In this document: positions 32,795 through 41,566 of the stretch, piece after piece
How positions within the stretch are numbered: position 1 is the first letter of the stretch
How the letters are laid out: each line of letters begins with the position of its first letter
From: Janibacter sp. DB-40
GTDB taxonomy: Bacteria > Actinomycetota > Actinomycetes > Actinomycetales > Dermatophilaceae
Direction of reading: 5' to 3'
Length of the DNA stretch: 64,000 bases
Assembly (NCBI RefSeq): GCF_029510815.1
Contig: NZ_CP120360.1
Coordinates: 2,852,001 to 2,916,000 of the forward strand
The notes under the pieces: generated by a model
The model's database searches: none
What the model was told of the DNA's origin: nothing
The model's input: the letters and a program-made list of their open reading frames with translations, nothing else
Made by a program: the position numbers and the translations under genes

Positions 32795-34998
32795 TGTCGA
32801 CCGTGACCGACCCCCGCTCCGAGTCGACGACGGACGAGCACACCGTCGACCTGGCCATCACGGGGATGACCTGCGCCTCCTGCTCGGCCCGGGTCGAGCG
32901 CAACCTCGGCAAGATCGACGGCGTCGACGCCGTCGTCAACCTCGCGACGGAGAAGGCCCGGGTCAGCCACCCGGAGTCGGTGAGCATCGACGAGCTGATC
33001 GCGACGGTGGAGAAGTCCGGCTACGGCGCCACCGTCATCGAGCCGGAGGCCCGCCTCACTCCCCCCAAGCACACCCCGGTCGCCCGCGCCGACCTCGCCC
33101 GACGCGCGATCGTGGCCGCAGCGCTCGCCGCGGTCGTCGTGCTGCTCGCGATGGGGCCGTGGAGCTTCCCCGCGAACCCGTGGCTGCAGCTGCTCGTGAC
33201 CACCCCGGTCGTGGTGTGGGCGGCGTGGCCCTTCCACCGCGCGGCGTTCGTCAATGCCCGCCATCTCGCGTCGACGATGGACACCCTCGTCTCTCTCGGT
33301 GTCAGCGCCGCGTACCTGTGGTCGCTCGTCACCCTGCTCACCGGCGCGGGCGAGGGCGGGCACTACTACTTCGAGACCGCGGCCGTCATCACCACCTTCC
33401 TGCTCATCGGCCGTTGGCTCGAGGCCCGCAGCAAGGACGAGGGGCGCTCCGCACTCACCGAGCTCATGGACCTCGGGGCGAAGGGGGTGGCAGTCCAGCG
33501 GATCGACTCGCGCTCCCGGGCCACCACCGAGGTCATCCTGCCGCTGCATGAGCTGCAAGTCGGCGACCACTTCATCGTGCGGCCGGGAGAGAAGGTCGCG
33601 ACCGACGGCCGCATCATCGACGGCACGAGCTCCATCGACACCTCGCTGGTCACCGGGGAGTCCGTGCCCGTCGACGTGCGCTCGGGTGACCGGGTCGACG
33701 CCGGCACCGTCAACACCTCCGGGCGGCTGATCGTCGAGGCGACTGCGGTGGGCTCGGACACGACCTTCGCCGCGATCGTGCGGCTCGTCGAGCAGGCACA
33801 GACCGGCAAGGCCGACGTCCAGCGCCTCGCCGACCGGGTCTCCGCGGTCTTCGTCCCCGCCGTCCTGGTGGTCGCGCTGCTGACCTTCGTCGGCTGGTGG
33901 ATCGGCTCCGGGTCGGCGACGACCGCGATCGGCGTCGCCGTGACGGTGCTGATCATCGCCTGCCCGTGCGCGCTGGGCCTGGCCACGCCGATGGCGCTGC
34001 TCGTCGGCACCAGCCGTGGCGCGCAGAAGGGCATCCTCATCAAGGGCCCGCAGGTCCTCGAGGACACCCGCCGCATCGACACCCTCGTCCTGGACAAGAC
34101 CGGCACGATCACCACGGGCGTCGCCCAGGTGACCGACCTCGCCGCCGCTCCGGGGCTGCACCCCGCAGCCGTCCTCACCGCGGCCGCGGCCGTCGAGACC
34201 GGCAGCGAGCACCCGATCGCGCGAGCCATCGTGCGCCGCGCGCAGGACCAGGGGATCAAGATCCCGCGGATCACAGACTTCGAGAGCCTCCCCGGCTCCG
34301 GCGCGGTCGCGAGCATCAAGGGCACCCGCGTCACCGTCGGCACGTCCGACCTCTTCGACGAGGTGCCGCCGGAGCTGGCGACGCTCGAGCGCCGCGGCAC
34401 GACCGTCTTCGTCGGGTGGGAGCGCAAGGCCCGCGGGGCGCTCACCGTGGCCGACGAGGTCCGCGACACCTCCGGCGACGCGATCCGTGCACTGCGGTCC
34501 GAGGGCCTGCAGGTGTGGCTGCTCAGCGGCGACGCCGAGCACAACGCGACCGCGATCGCGGCGACCGTCGGCATCGACGCCGAGCACGTCATCGCCGGCG
34601 TCCGCCCGCAGGACAAGCACGACGTCATCGAGCGACTCCAGGGCGAGGGTCGGGTCGTCGCGATGGTCGGCGACGGCGTCAACGACGCGGCCGCGATCGT
34701 GCGTGCCGACCTCGGGATGGCGATGGGCACCGGCACCGACGTCGCGATGGAGTCGGCCGACATCGTCCTCGTGCACGCCGACCTCGAGTCGGTCCCCCGC
34801 GCGATCTCCCTCTCCCGGGAGACGCTGAAGGTGATCAAGCAGAACCTGGGCTGGGCCTTCGGCTACAACATCGCCGCGATCCCGCTCGCCGTGGCCGGTC
34901 TGCTCAACCCGATGATCGCCGGCGCCGCGATGGCGATGAGCTCGGTCCTCGTCGTGCTCAACTCCCTTCGGCTGCGCAAGGTGCTGCCGGACGACTGA
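32794..34998 (+). CDS. copA: Cu+-exporting P1B-type ATPase
   Basis: 734 aa. One N-terminal heavy-metal domain with GMTCASC (24-30), eight membrane segments, the transport motif CPC (390-392), phosphorylation site DKTGT (D434), TGES actuator loop, an SEHP motif for nucleotide binding and GDGVNDAAA hinge. CPC plus the HMA motif indicates Cu+ or Ag+ export. The start overlaps a short upstream ORF as TGATG. With csoR it forms a copper resistance locus; no copZ chaperone gene is present. Ends in a G-C hairpin. Confidence 0.96.
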   Translation: MSTVTDPRSESTTDEHTVDLAITGMTCASCSARVERNLGKIDGVDAVVNLATEKARVSHPESVSIDELIATVEKSGYGATVIEPEARLTPPKHTPVARADLARRAIVAAALAAVVVLLAMGPWSFPANPWLQLLVTTPVVVWAAWPFHRAAFVNARHLASTMDTLVSLGVSAAYLWSLVTLLTGAGEGGHYYFETAAVITTFLLIGRWLEARSKDEGRSALTELMDLGAKGVAVQRIDSRSRATTEVILPLHELQVGDHFIVRPGEKVATDGRIIDGTSSIDTSLVTGESVPVDVRSGDRVDAGTVNTSGRLIVEATAVGSDTTFAAIVRLVEQAQTGKADVQRLADRVSAVFVPAVLVVALLTFVGWWIGSGSATTAIGVAVTVLIIACPCALGLATPMALLVGTSRGAQKGILIKGPQVLEDTRRIDTLVLDKTGTITTGVAQVTDLAAAPGLHPAAVLTAAAAVETGSEHPIARAIVRRAQDQGIKIPRITDFESLPGSGAVASIKGTRVTVGTSDLFDEVPPELATLERRGTTVFVGWERKARGALTVADEVRDTSGDAIRALRSEGLQVWLLSGDAEHNATAIAATVGIDAEHVIAGVRPQDKHDVIERLQGEGRVVAMVGDGVNDAAAIVRADLGMAMGTGTDVAMESADIVLVHADLESVPRAISLSRETLKVIKQNLGWAFGYNIAAIPLAVAGLLNPMIAGAAMAMSSVLVVLNSLRLRKVLPDD

Positions 34999-35018
34999 GG
35001 GGGCCGCCCCCTTCGTCG
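34992..35018 (+). terminator. Hairpin after copA
   Basis: CGAC-tg-AGGGGGC and GCCCCCT-tc-GTCG pair around a tight centre, with the copA TGA inside the left arm. It shares the CCCCCTTCG half-motif with other hairpins of the window. No T tract. Confidence 0.65.
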
Positions 35019-35020
35019 GG

Positions 35021-35070
35021 TGGATGTATCCGCGCGCGTCCCCACACGCGCGATTACATCGACCCGGCGG
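35021..35070. repeat. Hairpin-bearing direct repeat, copy A
   Basis: TGGATGTATCCGCGCGCG then TCCCCACACGCGCGATTACA and TCGACCCGGCGG. A stem (CGCGCG...CGCGCG) around TCCCCACA. The MFS gene stop is inside it. A diverged copy is at 36471-36524 in the same orientation. Probably a terminator-like element. Confidence 0.6.
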
Positions 35071-36214
35071 CAGGGCGGTGCAGGAGGAGGGCCACTCCGC
35101 TGGCGAGGGAGACCACGCCCGTGGCGACCAGGAGCATCGTCATCCCCATGGCGGGAAGCAGCGCGCCGGCCACGGCAGGAGCAGCCACCGAGGCGACCGC
35201 GCCCACGACCAGGCACACCGTGAAGGCCGTCCCCGCACGCTCGGGGAGCACCTCGGCAGTCCACACCGCCAGGACCGCCGATCCGGTCATGTAGCCCACG
35301 CCGAAGACGCAGGCCGAGGCCGCCACGGCCGGCACGGAGTCACTCGCCAGTCCCAGCGGCGCCAACGCCGCGGCCACCGCCACCAGGCACAGCGCCGCGA
35401 CCCGGGCACTACCCAGACGCTGCGCGAGCGCCCCCGTCATCACGGCCACCATGCCGGTCGTCCCCATCACCATGTAGAGGACCGGCACGGCTCCAGTCGG
35501 GAGGTCGCTGCTCTCGAGGACGTCGGCGGCGTAGGTGAAGTAGACGACGATCGCTGCGAAGTAGACGAGCGAGTAGGCGATCGGCACCCGCAGCACCCGC
35601 ACCGGCATGATGAGGCCTCGCCACCCGGCTCGCGGGGTCGAGGAGCTGCGCGGCGGTACCTTCGGGACCAGTCGCACGTTGACGATGGCGGCGACGACCG
35701 CGGCGAGGGCGATGCCGGTCCAGACCAGACGCCACGAACCCGTCGTGGCCAGGACGGCCAGACCGCCCAGCAGGACCAGGCCGCCGCTGGTGCCCGTCGT
35801 GATGATCGCCAGGGCCCGCGGCTGCGCGCGCTCGGGCACCGTCCGCGTCACGATGTCCGAGTACGGTGCCCAGGCCCAGCCGCCCGCACTGCCGGCGAGC
35901 ACGACGCCCACGGCAAGCAGCCACGGGGACTGCGCGAGGGTCACGATCACCGCCCCGGCCGTACCGCTGACCGCACCGACGCTCGTCGGGGCGCGGGGGC
36001 CCCTACGGACGGAGAGCGGCCGCGCGAGCAGCAAACCGGCCAGGTACCCGGCGAACGTCGCGCTCGAGATCAGGCCGAGGACGAGCTCGGACAGCTCGAG
36101 GTCCTCCTGGATGTCGGGCAGCGTCACCCCGTAGGCGTACCGCGCCATGCCGAAGGTGACTCCGACCACCGCTGCCCCGGCCGCCCCGACCCGACCGGCC
36201 GACGACAACGCCAT
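35054..36214 (-). CDS. MFS transporter
   Basis: 386 aa, about twelve membrane segments in two halves. The segment after helix 2 (LLLARPLSVRRGPR) has the loop 2-3 MFS pattern in reduced form. The N-terminus FGMARYAYGVTLPDIQEDLELSELVLGLI resembles MFS proteins of the YbfB/YjiJ group. Substrate unknown. It is bounded by the two copies of a hairpin-bearing repeat (35021-35070 and 36471-36524), though the upstream copy probably belongs to the ABC operon end. Confidence 0.85.
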   Translation of the reverse strand: MALSSAGRVGAAGAAVVGVTFGMARYAYGVTLPDIQEDLELSELVLGLISSATFAGYLAGLLLARPLSVRRGPRAPTSVGAVSGTAGAVIVTLAQSPWLLAVGVVLAGSAGGWAWAPYSDIVTRTVPERAQPRALAIITTGTSGGLVLLGGLAVLATTGSWRLVWTGIALAAVVAAIVNVRLVPKVPPRSSSTPRAGWRGLIMPVRVLRVPIAYSLVYFAAIVVYFTYAADVLESSDLPTGAVPVLYMVMGTTGMVAVMTGALAQRLGSARVAALCLVAVAAALAPLGLASDSVPAVAASACVFGVGYMTGSAVLAVWTAEVLPERAGTAFTVCLVVGAVASVAAPAVAGALLPAMGMTMLLVATGVVSLASGVALLLHRPAAGSM

Positions 36215-36470
36215 GCCTTCTCCTCATCCTCGTCATCCGGACGGCACCACAGGCGCTGTCGCTCCTGCCGTGGCCACGTGTCCCGGCAGTTGCCGTGCAC
36301 TACCCAGCGCAGGCGTTACCCCGTGCCCGTTGGTCGATGCATCCAGGCACGCCGCGATCCCTTCGCCTCGCCCCGAGGAGCCGGACGCGTCTGACGAGGA
36401 TCGGCCGGGCACTCCCCCTGCGGGTGCCCGGCCGGCCCTCGTCTCCCCTCCCCTTCGTCCCCCTCCCCGC
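36215..36470. promoter_or_regulatory. Upstream region of the MFS gene
   Basis: Part of the 313-base gap between the MFS start and the ABC permease stop. I see no convincing gene. It contains the long hairpin at 36393-36443 (listed separately). A promoter for the MFS gene is expected in 36215-36390 but I could not define one. Confidence 0.4.
36393..36443 (-). terminator. Long two-part hairpin downstream of the ABC permease
   Basis: Outer arms GACGAGG (36393-36399) and CCTCGTC (36437-36443); inner arms GGCCGGGCAC (36403-36412) and GTGCCCGGCC (36424-36433); an internal 3/3 mismatch and an 11-base loop. In total 17 base pairs. It lies 85 bases past the minus-strand ABC permease stop and upstream of the MFS gene, so a terminator for the ABC operon is likeliest. 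Confidence 0.6.
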
Positions 36471-36524
36471 TGGATCGACGTATTCGCGCGTGTCCCCACA
36501 CGCGGGATCACATCGACTCGGCGG
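36471..36524. repeat. Hairpin-bearing direct repeat, copy B
   Basis: TGGATCGACGTATT then CGCGCGTGTCCCCACACGCG and GGATCACATCGACTCGGCGG. A perfect 7-bp stem CGCGTGT/ACACGCG around CCCC. Diverged copy of 35021-35070, four bases past the ABC permease stop (minus strand). Both copies sit at gene 3' ends. Confidence 0.6.
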
Positions 36525-36527
36525 AGC

Positions 36528-37697
36528 TCAGATCTCGGCCTTCCACGCCTGGGCGATCGTCAGCTTGCCGGAGGTCTGCATCAGCGCCCGCCGGTAGATC
36601 CGCTCGGCGAGGAGGACGACTGCGCCGGTCGCGAGGGCGAGCAGGCCGAGGCTGAGCAGCGCCTCCCACCACGCCGACTCGCCGGTGACCAGACGCATCG
36701 GCTGCAGGATCGCCGAGAACGGCGGGACCCAGGCGAGCACCTCGGCGACCGTGCCCTCGGCGAAGAGCGCGCCGAAGAACATCACCATGGTCAGCACCGT
36801 CACCGGCAGCGAGGTGGATTGGATGTCCTCCTGCCGGGAGGCGAGCGCCCCGGCGACGGCGTACATCGCCGCGATCATCGTGAAGCCCGCGAGGAAGAAG
36901 ACGACGAACCAGGCCACGCCCGAGGTGAAGCTCGGCAGCAGGTCGCCCCAGTCCGTGAAGGTCACCCCGACGAGGGCGACGACGCCGAAGAGCACGAGCT
37001 GGCCCACGGCGAGCGCGACGGCGGCGGCGAGCTTGCCGACGAGCAGCTGGCGAAGGGGGATCGACGTCGCGATGATCTCCACGATGCGGGACTGCTTCTC
37101 CTCGGTCACGCTCATCGCGAGGTACATCCCGAAGACGATGGCGGCCATGTAGAACAGGATCGCCATGGCGAAGCCGACCGCCTGGCCGATCATCTGCTGC
37201 TCGGCGTCACCGTCGAGGACGTCCGTGGTCACGGAGCTGCCCGCCTGGAGTGCGCCCAGGTCGGTGCCTGCGTCGGCGGCGTTCGCGGCGAGGACGTGCT
37301 GGCGGATGGTGTCCTCCGCCATGGCCCGCAGCTCGGGGTCGACCTCGGACTTGCCGATCAGCTGCCAGCCCTCGTCGGTCGGCGAGAGCCAGGCGTCGAC
37401 CGTCTCCTCCGTGACCGCGGCCTTCGCGGCGGCGGCGTCGTCGACCTCGGTGGTCTCGATCGTCACCGTGTCGTCGTTCCCGGAGCCCTGCTCGACCAGG
37501 ACCTCACCCATCTGCGCGGACTGGGTGGTGACTGCCACGTCGTAGGTCGTCTCGTTACTGCTCAGCCAGATCTGGAAGCCGATGAGGCCGACGATGATCA
37601 CGAGGGTGAAGAGGGTCGACCCGAGGAAGGTCTTGTCGCGCAGGCGGACCGACACGTCACGTTGTGCGACGAGTGCCCAGGAGCTCGCGGTGCTCAT
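36528..37697 (-). CDS. ABC transporter permease, NatB-like
   Basis: 389 aa. One N-terminal membrane segment, a large exported domain (about 45-200), then five or six membrane segments (MAILFYMAAIVFGMYLAMSVTEEKQSRIVEIIATSIPLRQLLVGK, the conserved ABC2 signature). This is the NatB / ABC-2 layout used in Na+ or antibiotic export. It overlaps the ATPase gene upstream by ATGA. The neighbouring two-component system (38840-40869) is a common partner of such exporters. Confidence 0.88.
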   Translation of the reverse strand: MSTASSWALVAQRDVSVRLRDKTFLGSTLFTLVIIVGLIGFQIWLSSNETTYDVAVTTQSAQMGEVLVEQGSGNDDTVTIETTEVDDAAAAKAAVTEETVDAWLSPTDEGWQLIGKSEVDPELRAMAEDTIRQHVLAANAADAGTDLGALQAGSSVTTDVLDGDAEQQMIGQAVGFAMAILFYMAAIVFGMYLAMSVTEEKQSRIVEIIATSIPLRQLLVGKLAAAVALAVGQLVLFGVVALVGVTFTDWGDLLPSFTSGVAWFVVFFLAGFTMIAAMYAVAGALASRQEDIQSTSLPVTVLTMVMFFGALFAEGTVAEVLAWVPPFSAILQPMRLVTGESAWWEALLSLGLLALATGAVVLLAERIYRRALMQTSGKLTIAQAWKAEI

Positions 37698-38611
37698 GCC
37701 GTCACCTCTCGGTAGACCTCGGACAGGGGCGGGACGATCGGGCTGACCTCGAGGACACCCCCACGGCGCAGGCCCTCGGCGAGCACCTCGCCGAGGAGCC
37801 GGCGGCGCTCCTCCTCGGAGTCGGTCGGGATGTCGATGATCGCGGTCGGTCCGTCGACGTCGACGGCGGCCAGGCCGGGCAGCTCCCGCACCCAGCCGGC
37901 GTCGCGGACGGCGACGAGACGGTGGCGCTGCGGCGCTCCACCACGCAGCTCGGTGGGGCTGCCGCTGGCGCGCACCCGGCCCTTGGCGAGGATGACGAGC
38001 CTGTCGCAGAGCCGGTCGACGAGGTCGAGTTGGTGGCTGGAGAAGAGGACCGGCACCCCGCGTGAGGTGTGCTCGCGCAGCAGGTCGGCCATCGAGTCGA
38101 CGGCATCGGGGTCGAGCCCGGAGAAGGGCTCGTCGAGGATCAGCGCTGCCGGCTCGATCGTCAGCGCGGCCGCGATCTGCACCCGCTGCTGGTTGCCGAG
38201 GGAGAGGGACTCGACGGGGTCGTGGGCGCGGTCGGCGAGGCGCAACCGCTCAAGGAGGACCATGACCGACCGGCGGGCGGCCGTGCGGGACAGGCCCTTG
38301 AGCTGGCCGAGGTGGATCAGCTGGTCGAGGACCTTCTGCTTCGGGTACAGGCCGCGCTCCTCGGGCATGTAGCCGATCGTGCGCTGGTCGGCGGTCGTGA
38401 TCGGCCGGTCGCCCCAGAGCACCCGTCCCTCGGTGACCGACAGCACGCCCATGATCATGCGCATCGTCGTCGTCTTCCCGGCCCCGTTGCCTCCGACGAA
38501 GCCGGTCATCATCCCCTGCTCGACCGTGAAGTCGACGTGGTCGACGGCGGTGAGGTCACCGAACCGTCGCGTCAGCCCCTCCACGGTGATGTCCTGCGGT
38601 GTCGTGTCCAT
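37694..38611 (-). CDS. ABC transporter ATP-binding protein, NatA-like
   Basis: 305 aa. Walker A GGNGAGKTTT, signature LSLGNQQRV (characteristic of NatA-type proteins), Walker B ALILDEPFSG, and the switch His in FSSHQLD. The C-terminal extension (about 210-305) is typical of the group. ATGA overlap with the permease gene forms a two-gene exporter. It lies downstream of, and in the same direction as, the histidine kinase/response regulator pair, with a repeat array in between. Confidence 0.92.
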   Translation of the reverse strand: MDTTPQDITVEGLTRRFGDLTAVDHVDFTVEQGMMTGFVGGNGAGKTTTMRMIMGVLSVTEGRVLWGDRPITTADQRTIGYMPEERGLYPKQKVLDQLIHLGQLKGLSRTAARRSVMVLLERLRLADRAHDPVESLSLGNQQRVQIAAALTIEPAALILDEPFSGLDPDAVDSMADLLREHTSRGVPVLFSSHQLDLVDRLCDRLVILAKGRVRASGSPTELRGGAPQRHRLVAVRDAGWVRELPGLAAVDVDGPTAIIDIPTDSEEERRRLLGEVLAEGLRRGGVLEVSPIVPPLSEVYREVTA

Positions 38612-38729
38612 GCGGACAACGCTATTGAGCCGACCACCTCGGCGGATCAGCCTCCGGGGTGGTCTCAGGGCGAAGGGGGCCTCCCCCTAGGGGCGGAGGG
38701 CGGTGGACCCGACTCGCCCTCCCGACCCA

Positions 38730-38815
38730 CGCAACTGCTTGGGCTCGTGCGGGCCCGGCCGTGCAACTGCTTAGGCTCCTGCGGGCCCGACCCTGCAACT
38801 GCTTAGGCTCCTGCG
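38730..38815 (+). repeat. Three 22-bp repeats in 32-bp tandem units
   Basis: Copies at 38730-38751 (diverged: CTTGGG, CTCGTGCG), 38762-38783 and 38794-38815, separated by GGCCCGRCC-type linkers; period 32. Located between the NatA start (minus strand) and the stop of the response regulator, orientation opposite to these genes. The first base of copies 2 and 3 is T rather than C. Confidence 0.85.
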
Positions 38816-38839
38816 AATCAGAGGGGGCGGCGGGGCCGG

Positions 38840-39499
38840 TCAGACGATGCTGGCCTCGTGCGCGATGATCACCGCGCCGACCCGGTCGCGCACCTGCAGC
38901 TTGGCGAAGATGCTCGACACGTGCGTCTTGACCGTGGCAGCGCCGATGACCAGCTCGCCGGCGATCTCGGCGTTGGAGCGCCCGGCACCGATGAGCCGCA
39001 GCACGTCGAGCTCCCGCCCCGTGAGGTACGACAGCAGCTCGGCGTGGCGTCCGCCCTCCTCGGCCCCCTGCGGCGCGGCGGACATCTGCGCGATGACCCG
39101 CTTGGTCACCTCGGGGGCCAGCAGCGCGTGCCCGTGCCCGACGGCGCGCAGGGCGTCGACGAGCTGCTCCGCATCCGCGTTCTTCAGCAGGAATCCGCTT
39201 GCGCCCGCCTGCAGCGCGTCGAAGAGGTAATCGTCCCGGTCGAAGGTGGTCAGGATGAGCACGTGCCCGAGCCCGCGCTCGACGATCTCGCGGGTGGCGG
39301 CGATCCCGTCCATGACCGGCATCTGCACGTCCATGACGATGACATCGGGCCGGTGCGCGGCCGCCAGCTCGACCGCCTCGCGGCCGTTCGCGGCCTCACC
39401 GACGACCGCCAGGTCCTCCTCGACCGAGAGCATCATCGCGAAGCCGGACCGGATCAGCGGCTGGTCGTCGACGAGCAGCACCCGCAGCATCCCGCTCAC
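38840..39499 (-). CDS. NarL/LuxR-family response regulator
   Basis: 219 aa. Receiver domain (D57 in VIVMDVQMPVMDG is the phosphoacceptor; D11-D12 acid pair; K106 region LLKNA) and a C-terminal LuxR helix-turn-helix (LTGRELDVLRLIGAGRSNAEIAGELVIGAATVKTHVSSIFAKLQV). GTG start overlaps the kinase stop as GTGA. Together with the kinase it forms a two-component system. The downstream NatAB exporter is a plausible target, inferred from adjacency. Confidence 0.93.
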   Translation of the reverse strand: MSGMLRVLLVDDQPLIRSGFAMMLSVEEDLAVVGEAANGREAVELAAAHRPDVIVMDVQMPVMDGIAATREIVERGLGHVLILTTFDRDDYLFDALQAGASGFLLKNADAEQLVDALRAVGHGHALLAPEVTKRVIAQMSAAPQGAEEGGRHAELLSYLTGRELDVLRLIGAGRSNAEIAGELVIGAATVKTHVSSIFAKLQVRDRVGAVIIAHEASIV

Positions 39500-40869
39500 G
39501 AGTCACCCCCGGAGCGAAGGGGGATCCGCGCCCGCACGCGGTAGCCGCCCAGCGGGCGTGGTCCCATCTCGACCGCGCCGTGGTGGGAGGAGATCCGCTC
39601 CCGGATGCCCAGCTGGCCCATGCCCGTCCCCGATGTCCCGGGGCGCGGACGCCCGTCGTCGGTGACCTCGACCTCCGCGGTGGACGCGTCCACCCGCACC
39701 GACACCCGGGCGGTACGTGCGGTCGAGTGCCGAGTGACGTTGGTCAGGGCCTCCTGGGTGGTCCGGTAGAGCGAGTGACCGATCGCGGTGGGCACCCGGT
39801 CCAGATCGCCGGGGTCCTCCTCGACGACTTCGTGCACCACGGTGAGCGCGGTGGATGACCGGGAGTCGGCCAGCTGCGGGATGTCACCCAGCCCCGGCTG
39901 CGGGGTGTGGTCCGAGCCGTCCCAACCAGCCTCCTCGACGAAGCCGGCGGAACCGTCCGCTCCACCGGCACCGGCTGACCCGGGCACGGCCTCCCCCTTC
40001 CGTAGGGTGCCGAGCAGGCCACGCATCTGGCCCACCGCGTCGCGGGAGCCGGACTCGATCCGGCCGAGGGCCCCCTTCGCCGCCTCGGGGTCGGTGTCGA
40101 GGACCCGACGGGCCGCTGCCGCCTGCACCCCGATCCCGGAGACGTGGTGGGCGACGACGTCGTGCAGCTCCCGGGCGATGCGCAACCGCTCCTCGATGAC
40201 CGCGCTCTCGCGCAACCGCTCGGCCTGGCTGCGGATCGTGGCGGCCCGCTCGACGAGGTCGGCGCGCTGCCGGGCGCCGCGCCAGGCCAGCTGCCCGCCG
40301 ACGACGGCACCGCCGAAGTAGAGGACGTTGACGATCCCGGCGATCAGCGGCGCCGCGACGGTCACCGGGATGAGTGCATCCGGGTCGGGGGTGGTGACCA
40401 TGTCGCTGGCCACCCGGCCGACGGCGAACCCCCACACCAGCCAGAGGAACATCGCGATGAGGATCACCGTGTAGGTGGCCACCATGGCGCGCCGGTTGCG
40501 CGCCCAGGCGACGCCGGCGAAGATCACGAGGAAGTACACGATCTGCGTCGACAGCAGGCTGGACATCAGCATCACGTAGGTGCCGATCGCCCAGTACGCG
40601 AGCGTGGCCAGCGACGCGGTGACCAGCGGCCACTGCCGCCGGGTCAGCAGGAAGAGGCAGGGTACGGTGGTCAGCACCCACTGCTGGGTGACGGAGACGT
40701 CGACCTCGGAGAGGCTGCCGACGGAGCGCATCAGCTCCAGGACGAAGAGGGAGAGGACCACCGAGGCCAAGGTGAGGACCACGTCCCCGCGGCTGACACC
40801 GCTGCCGGGGCGGACCCAGTCGTCGTCGAGCGAAAGGGCGTCACCGAGGCGCTCGACAACAGAAGCCAT
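39496..40869 (-). CDS. Sensor histidine kinase, DesK/NarL type
   Basis: 457 aa. About five or six membrane segments (30-190), then a HisKA_3 dimerisation domain with the phospho-His H236 in ELHDVVAHHVSG, and a C-terminal HATPase (N box EALTNVTRHS, G box GTGMGQLGIRERI). A Gly/Asp-rich insert lies between them (about 300-330). It phosphorylates the response regulator with which it overlaps. Signal unknown; the lack of an external domain suggests sensing within the membrane. The VOC gene ends 9 bases upstream. Confidence 0.93.
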   Translation of the reverse strand: MASVVERLGDALSLDDDWVRPGSGVSRGDVVLTLASVVLSLFVLELMRSVGSLSEVDVSVTQQWVLTTVPCLFLLTRRQWPLVTASLATLAYWAIGTYVMLMSSLLSTQIVYFLVIFAGVAWARNRRAMVATYTVILIAMFLWLVWGFAVGRVASDMVTTPDPDALIPVTVAAPLIAGIVNVLYFGGAVVGGQLAWRGARQRADLVERAATIRSQAERLRESAVIEERLRIARELHDVVAHHVSGIGVQAAAARRVLDTDPEAAKGALGRIESGSRDAVGQMRGLLGTLRKGEAVPGSAGAGGADGSAGFVEEAGWDGSDHTPQPGLGDIPQLADSRSSTALTVVHEVVEEDPGDLDRVPTAIGHSLYRTTQEALTNVTRHSTARTARVSVRVDASTAEVEVTDDGRPRPGTSGTGMGQLGIRERISSHHGAVEMGPRPLGGYRVRARIPLRSGGDS

Positions 40870-40878
40870 CCGGCTCGG

Positions 40879-41520
40879 TCAGAGGGTGACGGGACCGTTG
40901 GGGGTGTTGAAGGTGACCGACATCAGGCCGGGCGTGCCGTTGGGCGCGATGAAGTCGAAGTCGATGACCGAGGAGGTCTCCTCCGGAGGCAGGCCACCCA
41001 GCCAGTCGCGCACCCGGTCGGGGTCACCGGCGATCTGCAGCGACGCGATGGTCACCTCGGTCTCCGCCTCCTGCGACGGGTGCGGCGAGCCCTCGCCCCA
41101 CTTGACGAAGAAGGGCAGCTGCGGGTCCGCGAGGGTGCCCTTGATGCCGATCTGCTTCCACAGGAACTCGCGACCGTCGGCGAGGCGCCGGTTGCCGTTG
41201 ACCGCCTGGCGGTCCAGACGCTTCTCCACCGACTCCAGGTCGTCGTCGACGCGGATGACCCAACCCATCCAGCCGCCACCGGCCTCGGAGCGGGCCCGCA
41301 CGACCTGACCGAAGGGGGCCTTGTCCGAGCTGGGGTGGTCGAGCACCTCGACGATCTCGACGTACCGCTCGTGCGCCAGCGGCAGGATCATGTTGCGGGT
41401 GCCGAACCGCGGGTGCAGACCACCGTCGACCGGTGCGACCCCGAGGGCCTCACCAAGACGCTCGGCGGTGGCCTTGACACCGCTCTGGTCGGCTGCAAAG
41501 GAGACGTGGTCAACGCGCAT
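40879..41520 (-). CDS. VOC/glyoxalase-like domain protein
   Basis: 213 aa. MRVDHVSFAADQ followed by RFGTRNMILPLAHERYVEIVEVLDH is the glyoxalase-like (PF13468-type) pattern of a two-module VOC fold; the second half includes VTIASLQIAGDPDRVRDWLG. No specific enzyme activity can be given. I chose the ATG where the VOC fold begins, not an upstream extension of about 36 residues with poor composition. It lies 9 bases upstream of the kinase gene in the same direction. Confidence 0.8.
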   Translation of the reverse strand: MRVDHVSFAADQSGVKATAERLGEALGVAPVDGGLHPRFGTRNMILPLAHERYVEIVEVLDHPSSDKAPFGQVVRARSEAGGGWMGWVIRVDDDLESVEKRLDRQAVNGNRRLADGREFLWKQIGIKGTLADPQLPFFVKWGEGSPHPSQEAETEVTIASLQIAGDPDRVRDWLGGLPPEETSSVIDFDFIAPNGTPGLMSVTFNTPNGPVTL

Positions 41521-41566
41521 GGTGGCATCGTGACACAGGCCGCAATCGGGCCAGTAATCGGGTCGG

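Noticed and set aside
32728..34776. 680-codon open frame antisense to copA
   Set aside because: No recognisable motif and shadow composition; copA is certain.
36233..36511. Minus-strand 92-codon protein upstream of the MFS gene
   Set aside because: It is made of hairpin and repeat sequence, lacks a ribosome site and has low-complexity Gly/Arg/Ala content.
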